NCBI GenBank assembly: GCA_003230435.1 | Contig: QIDW01000084.1 | Span: 1-8,907, forward strand | Length of the DNA: 8,907 nucleotides | Direction of reading: 5' to 3' | Source of the DNA: Acidimicrobiia bacterium | GTDB lineage: Bacteria > Actinomycetota > Acidimicrobiia > Spongiisociales > ZC4RG35 | Part shown: piece after piece, positions 6,226-8,907 of the stretch | How the letters are laid out: each line of letters begins with the position of its first letter | Position numbering within the stretch: the stretch's first letter is position 1 | Program-made: the position numbers and the translations under genes | Notes under the pieces: generated by a model | Seen by the model: only the letters and a program-made list of their open reading frames with translations | Databases searched by the model: none | Told to the model about the DNA's origin: nothing

Positions 6226-7924
6226 ACGTCTCAGCCTCGTCCTGATCGTCCTTTCTCTGGTTCTGGCGGCCTGTACCCAAGGGCAGGCCGATCTGACAAC
6301 CACTTCTGCAACGTCGACTGCGCCGGTCACAACGACTGCCGCCCCTCCCGTTACGGCAACCACAGAGGAGGCGCCCTGCCCCGATGCTTTTTGTGTCGTC
6401 TATCACATCCGACCGGAAGCGATTTGGTCTGATGGCACACCGGTGACAGCGAGCGACTTCGTCTACACCCAAGAAGTCCTGGTCGATCCGCTTAGTGGGG
6501 CGGCGGTGGCGGACGGATATGATCTGATCACCGGATCGGAGATCATCGACGAGAAAACGGTCCTGTTTGCCTTCTCCGAGGTCTATGGACCGTGGCAGAC
6601 ACTATTCGAGGTCGTCCTCCCGAGACACGTTCTGACGGGCGCTGACTCCGGGATTCCCTTTGGGCGGGCACTGACCACGACGTCCGGGCCCTTTGTCCTC
6701 CAGGAGGTGATCGAAGATGATCGCATCATTCTCAGTCGCAATCCGCGCTACTGGCCGGTAAACGATCCGTTGTCTGGAGCGCCGCTCGGAGACGTCGACG
6801 AGATTCAATTCGTGTTTCCCGACAGTGGTCGCGAGATGCTCCGCGACCTGGAGGACGGTGAGATCGATTTGATCAACCCCAGACCTCTCGGCTGGATGGT
6901 GGACGAGGTCGGTGACATGGAGGGAGTGACGTTCGACCTGGCGCCGGGACCTTTTTGGGAACACATCGATTTCAACCATGACGACCCACTTCTGTCGCAG
7001 AAGTGGGTTCGGGAGGCGATATCGCTCGCAATCGATCGTGAGGCTTTGCTAGATGGGACGGTGAGAACCGTCGATCCCGAAGCGTCCCTGCTCGACAGCT
7101 CGATATGGATGGCCAACTCACTCAACTATCAATCCAACTTCGCGGGTGTCTATGACCCCGAAACGGCTGAGCGGATTCTCGTCGATAACTTCTGTGAACT
7201 CGGCGACGACGACATCTACTCATGTCAGGGACGACGCATGTCCTTCGTTTGGGCGACCACTCTCGGAGATGAGTTTCGTGAAACGCAATTCGAACTTGCT
7301 CAAGAGTCTCTCGCGGCAATAGGAGTGGACTTGGTCGGCGACTTCATGACTCCATCGGGGTTGTTCTCGTCTGAGGTGTTCTTTGGCGGGCCGGAGGTGT
7401 GGCAGATAATCAACTTCTCATGGAAGGCCGCATCCGATCCATACCTCGCCAACAGCAGGTACTTCTGTGAGGGAGTCGCTCCAAACGGTTTTGGCGCGTT
7501 GAACGTGAACCGATACTGCAACCGCGAAGTCGACTCACTGGTGCGTTCGACCGACAGCCAAGTCGACCAGGTGGAGCGGACCCGTTCCTACAACGATGCC
7601 GATGTGGCGTACCTGGAGGACCTGGCGATGATCCCGCTGTACCAGAAGCCGGCATTCATGGCCTGGAACGCCGAACTCACCGGGCCCGAGATCAACATCT
7701 CCCGCTCCACCGACATGTGGAACGTCGCAGCGTGGTCGGGCAAGGAGATCGTCGTGATCGCTCTTGACTCGGAGCCCGAATCACTCAACCCAATAGGGCC
7801 GCGTGACACAAGCACAGCGCTGGTTCTCGCCGCGTTGTTCAGTGGCGCATTTGGGATCGACCCCACCTTGGAGTTCCAGCCGGTGCTGATTGAGAGTGCC
7901 GAGACGTTTGTGAGCGGTTCCTGA
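6212..7924 (+). CDS. Solute-binding lipoprotein, family 5 (SBP2), apparently circularly permuted
   Basis: 570 residues, ATG 6212 to TGA 7922-7924. A signal peptide with two arginines and a leucine-rich core ends in lipobox LAAC (lipidated C21), followed by a T/S/A/P-rich tether (about 22-52), so the protein should be anchored outside the membrane. The body reads as a family 5 binding protein but begins inside the N-terminal lobe: YHIRPEAIWSDGTPVTASDFVYT (64-86), then VVLPRHVL (134-141), TSGPFVLQEV (157-166), SRNPRYW (175-181), L..GEIDL (213-220), WVREAISLAIDRE (265-277), IPLYQKP (474-480). After the usual C-terminal end (MWNVAAW, 502-508) comes GKEIVVIALDSEPESLNP...PVLIESAETF, which resembles the normally N-terminal strand and helix. 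Cysteines fall in three close pairs (56/61, 328/338, 419/436). It may serve the upstream importer or have its own ligand. A truncated tandem fusion is the alternative. Confidence 0.88.
   Translation: MEISRRLSLVLIVLSLVLAACTQGQADLTTTSATSTAPVTTTAAPPVTATTEEAPCPDAFCVVYHIRPEAIWSDGTPVTASDFVYTQEVLVDPLSGAAVADGYDLITGSEIIDEKTVLFAFSEVYGPWQTLFEVVLPRHVLTGADSGIPFGRALTTTSGPFVLQEVIEDDRIILSRNPRYWPVNDPLSGAPLGDVDEIQFVFPDSGREMLRDLEDGEIDLINPRPLGWMVDEVGDMEGVTFDLAPGPFWEHIDFNHDDPLLSQKWVREAISLAIDREALLDGTVRTVDPEASLLDSSIWMANSLNYQSNFAGVYDPETAERILVDNFCELGDDDIYSCQGRRMSFVWATTLGDEFRETQFELAQESLAAIGVDLVGDFMTPSGLFSSEVFFGGPEVWQIINFSWKAASDPYLANSRYFCEGVAPNGFGALNVNRYCNREVDSLVRSTDSQVDQVERTRSYNDADVAYLEDLAMIPLYQKPAFMAWNAELTGPEINISRSTDMWNVAAWSGKEIVVIALDSEPESLNPIGPRDTSTALVLAALFSGAFGIDPTLEFQPVLIESAETFVSGS
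7742..7921 (+). other. N-terminal-type SBP segment located at the C-terminus of SBP2
   Basis: Residues 511-570 of SBP2 (KEIVVIALDSEPESLNP to ESAETFVSGS) show what normally opens a mature family 5 binding protein: a beta strand, the D-x-x-P-x-S-L-N-P motif, a helix, and P-x-L-I-E-S-A-E-T-F, which usually precedes a turn and then the strand that leads into W-S-D-G-T-P. Here that next strand is at residues 62-74, at the start of the body. The stop follows the expected turn directly. I infer circular permutation from motif order alone. Confidence 0.65.
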
Positions 7925-8907
7925 TGTCCGGTCCGCTATCTGAAGTCCGTGTTGTTGAATTGGCGGGGCTGGGCCCGGCCCCCTTCTGTGGGATGGTGTT
8001 GTCCGACCTCGGCGCCGAAGTAATTCGCGTTGATCGAGCGGACGGCGTTGTCGGTGGGCACACGTCGCGCACGAGATACGACGTGCACAACAGGGGCAAA
8101 CGATCCATCGGGATCAATCTCAAGACCCCGGGTGCCGTCGACGTGGCACTCGATCTTGTCGCGACAGCGGAGATCTTGATTGAGGGCTTCCGTCCCGGTG
8201 TGACAGAGCGTCTCGGGATAGGGCCCGCCGAGTGTCTGGCTCGCAATACCGCTCTCGTCTACGGACGGGTCACCGGATGGGGCCAGGAGGGACCGATCGC
8301 CTCTACGGCGGGTCACGACATCGACTACATAGCGCTCTCCGGCGCGCTTCACGCGGTTGGACCTGCCGAGCGCCCGATTCCGCCTCTGAACCTGATCGGT
8401 GACTATGGAGGCGGGGGCATGCTGCTCGCGCTTGGCGTTGTGGCGGCGCTTCTCCACGCCCGCGCAACCGGTGAGGGCCAGATAGTCGATGCCGCCATGG
8501 TCGATGGTTCGGCGCTGCTCATGGCCTCACATCACGGACTCGTCGCCGAGGGAACTTGGGCAGCAAGTCGACGGGAATCGAACCTTCTCGACGGTGGTGC
8601 TCCTTTCTACGCCATCTATGAGACATCTGACGGGAGGCATATGGCCGTGGGAGCCCTCGAGCCCCAGTTCTATGCGGAGTTGCTCGACGGGCTTGTGGAG
8701 CCTGGGGATCTTCCCGCCCAGACCGTCCGCAGGGGATGGCCCGCCCTTCGGGAGGTGTTCGTCGCGAAGTTCTTGGAGAGGACACGAGATGAGTGGGCAG
8801 ATCACTTTGAGGGCAGCGATGCATGTGTCGCTCCTGTGTTGTCGATGGATGATGCGCCGAACCACCCTCACAACAGGTCGAGGGGAACCTTTGTCAAGAT
8901 CGACGAT
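7924..8907 (+). CDS. mcr: Alpha-methylacyl-CoA racemase (CaiB/BaiF CoA-transferase fold), 3'-truncated by window edge
   Basis: The frame is open from ATG 7924 to the last base, giving 328 residues; about 35-50 C-terminal residues are missing. The enzyme interconverts R and S 2-methylacyl-CoA esters, needed before beta-oxidation of branched-chain acids and sterol side chains. Seen: N-terminus GPLSEVRVVELAGLGPAPF, DLGAEVIRVDR (28-38), the Asn-Arg-Gly-Lys-Arg-Ser element (56-61), EGFRPGVTERLG (87-98), GRVTGWGQEGP (114-124), GHDIDYIALSG with H131, LIGDYGGGGM with D160, VDAAMVDGS (188-196), LLDGGAPFYAIYE (221-233) and GALEPQFY with E246. H131, D160 and E246 correspond to the His/Asp and Glu acid-base residues of mycobacterial MCR, so it should be active. 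The WGQEGP and GHDIDY motifs favour racemase over formyl-CoA or carnitine CoA-transferases. Its start overlaps the SBP2 stop by one base (TGATG) and has only a weak ribosome site, suggesting translational coupling. Confidence 0.93.
   Translation, partial: MSGPLSEVRVVELAGLGPAPFCGMVLSDLGAEVIRVDRADGVVGGHTSRTRYDVHNRGKRSIGINLKTPGAVDVALDLVATAEILIEGFRPGVTERLGIGPAECLARNTALVYGRVTGWGQEGPIASTAGHDIDYIALSGALHAVGPAERPIPPLNLIGDYGGGGMLLALGVVAALLHARATGEGQIVDAAMVDGSALLMASHHGLVAEGTWAASRRESNLLDGGAPFYAIYETSDGRHMAVGALEPQFYAELLDGLVEPGDLPAQTVRRGWPALREVFVAKFLERTRDEWADHFEGSDACVAPVLSMDDAPNHPHNRSRGTFVKIDD

Noticed and set aside
7936..8457. 173-codon antisense open frame opposite the racemase
   Set aside because: It is a shadow of the racemase coding sequence, whose catalytic motifs and unbroken frame are clear.
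1..8907. CRISPR array, tRNA/rRNA gene, insertion sequence or phage genes
   Set aside because: No regularly spaced repeats, tRNA-like cloverleaf, transposase frame or terminal inverted repeats were seen; the window is filled by a continuous transporter-racemase gene cluster.

Overview
The window looks like part of a chromosome from a moderately GC-rich actinomycete (Actinomycetota). The T/S/A-rich spacer behind a lipobox, the TTG start used by one permease, the tightly overlapping genes and the close match to mycobacterial-type alpha-methylacyl-CoA racemase all fit. An Acidimicrobiia-like lineage is my best guess, but composition alone cannot prove it. Every gene is on the + strand, and both end genes are cut by the window edges.

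Layout. Positions 1-1562 hold the C-terminal 519 residues of a family 5 extracellular solute-binding protein (SBP1). Positions 1563-1729 are an intergenic gap with a perfect 14-bp hairpin capped by a GNRA-type GTAA tetraloop. Positions 1730-6133 encode a full Opp/Dpp-type ABC importer core: two permeases (DppB-like, DppC-like) and two ATPases (DppD-like, DppF-like). The B-C gap is 14 nt; the C-D and D-F junctions are ATGA overlaps. After a 78-nt gap, 6212-7924 encodes a second solute-binding lipoprotein (SBP2). Its stop overlaps the start of an alpha-methylacyl-CoA racemase (CaiB/BaiF fold) that runs off the right edge at 7924-8907. No gene-free stretch exceeds 170 bases.

How the parts work together. 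SBP1, and perhaps SBP2, would capture a ligand outside the membrane and deliver it to the DppB/DppC channel, powered by the DppD/DppF ATPase pair. The hairpin after SBP1 probably lets the binding protein be made in excess over the membrane parts. The ligand cannot be read from sequence: peptides are the family default, but oligosaccharides and other solutes are known for this family.

The most unusual item is SBP2. Its body starts in the middle of the usual N-terminal lobe. The missing first strand and helix region (a motif of the type IALDSEPESLNP ... PVLIESAETF) lies instead at the very C-terminus, residues 511-570. The two ends complement each other almost exactly, so the protein looks like a circularly permuted solute-binding protein. 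Other oddities are an acidic, EF-hand-like insertion in SBP1, an extra pair of hydrophobic segments in the DppB-like permease, a long cysteine-bearing external loop in the DppC-like permease, and the translational coupling of a binding protein to a CoA racemase.
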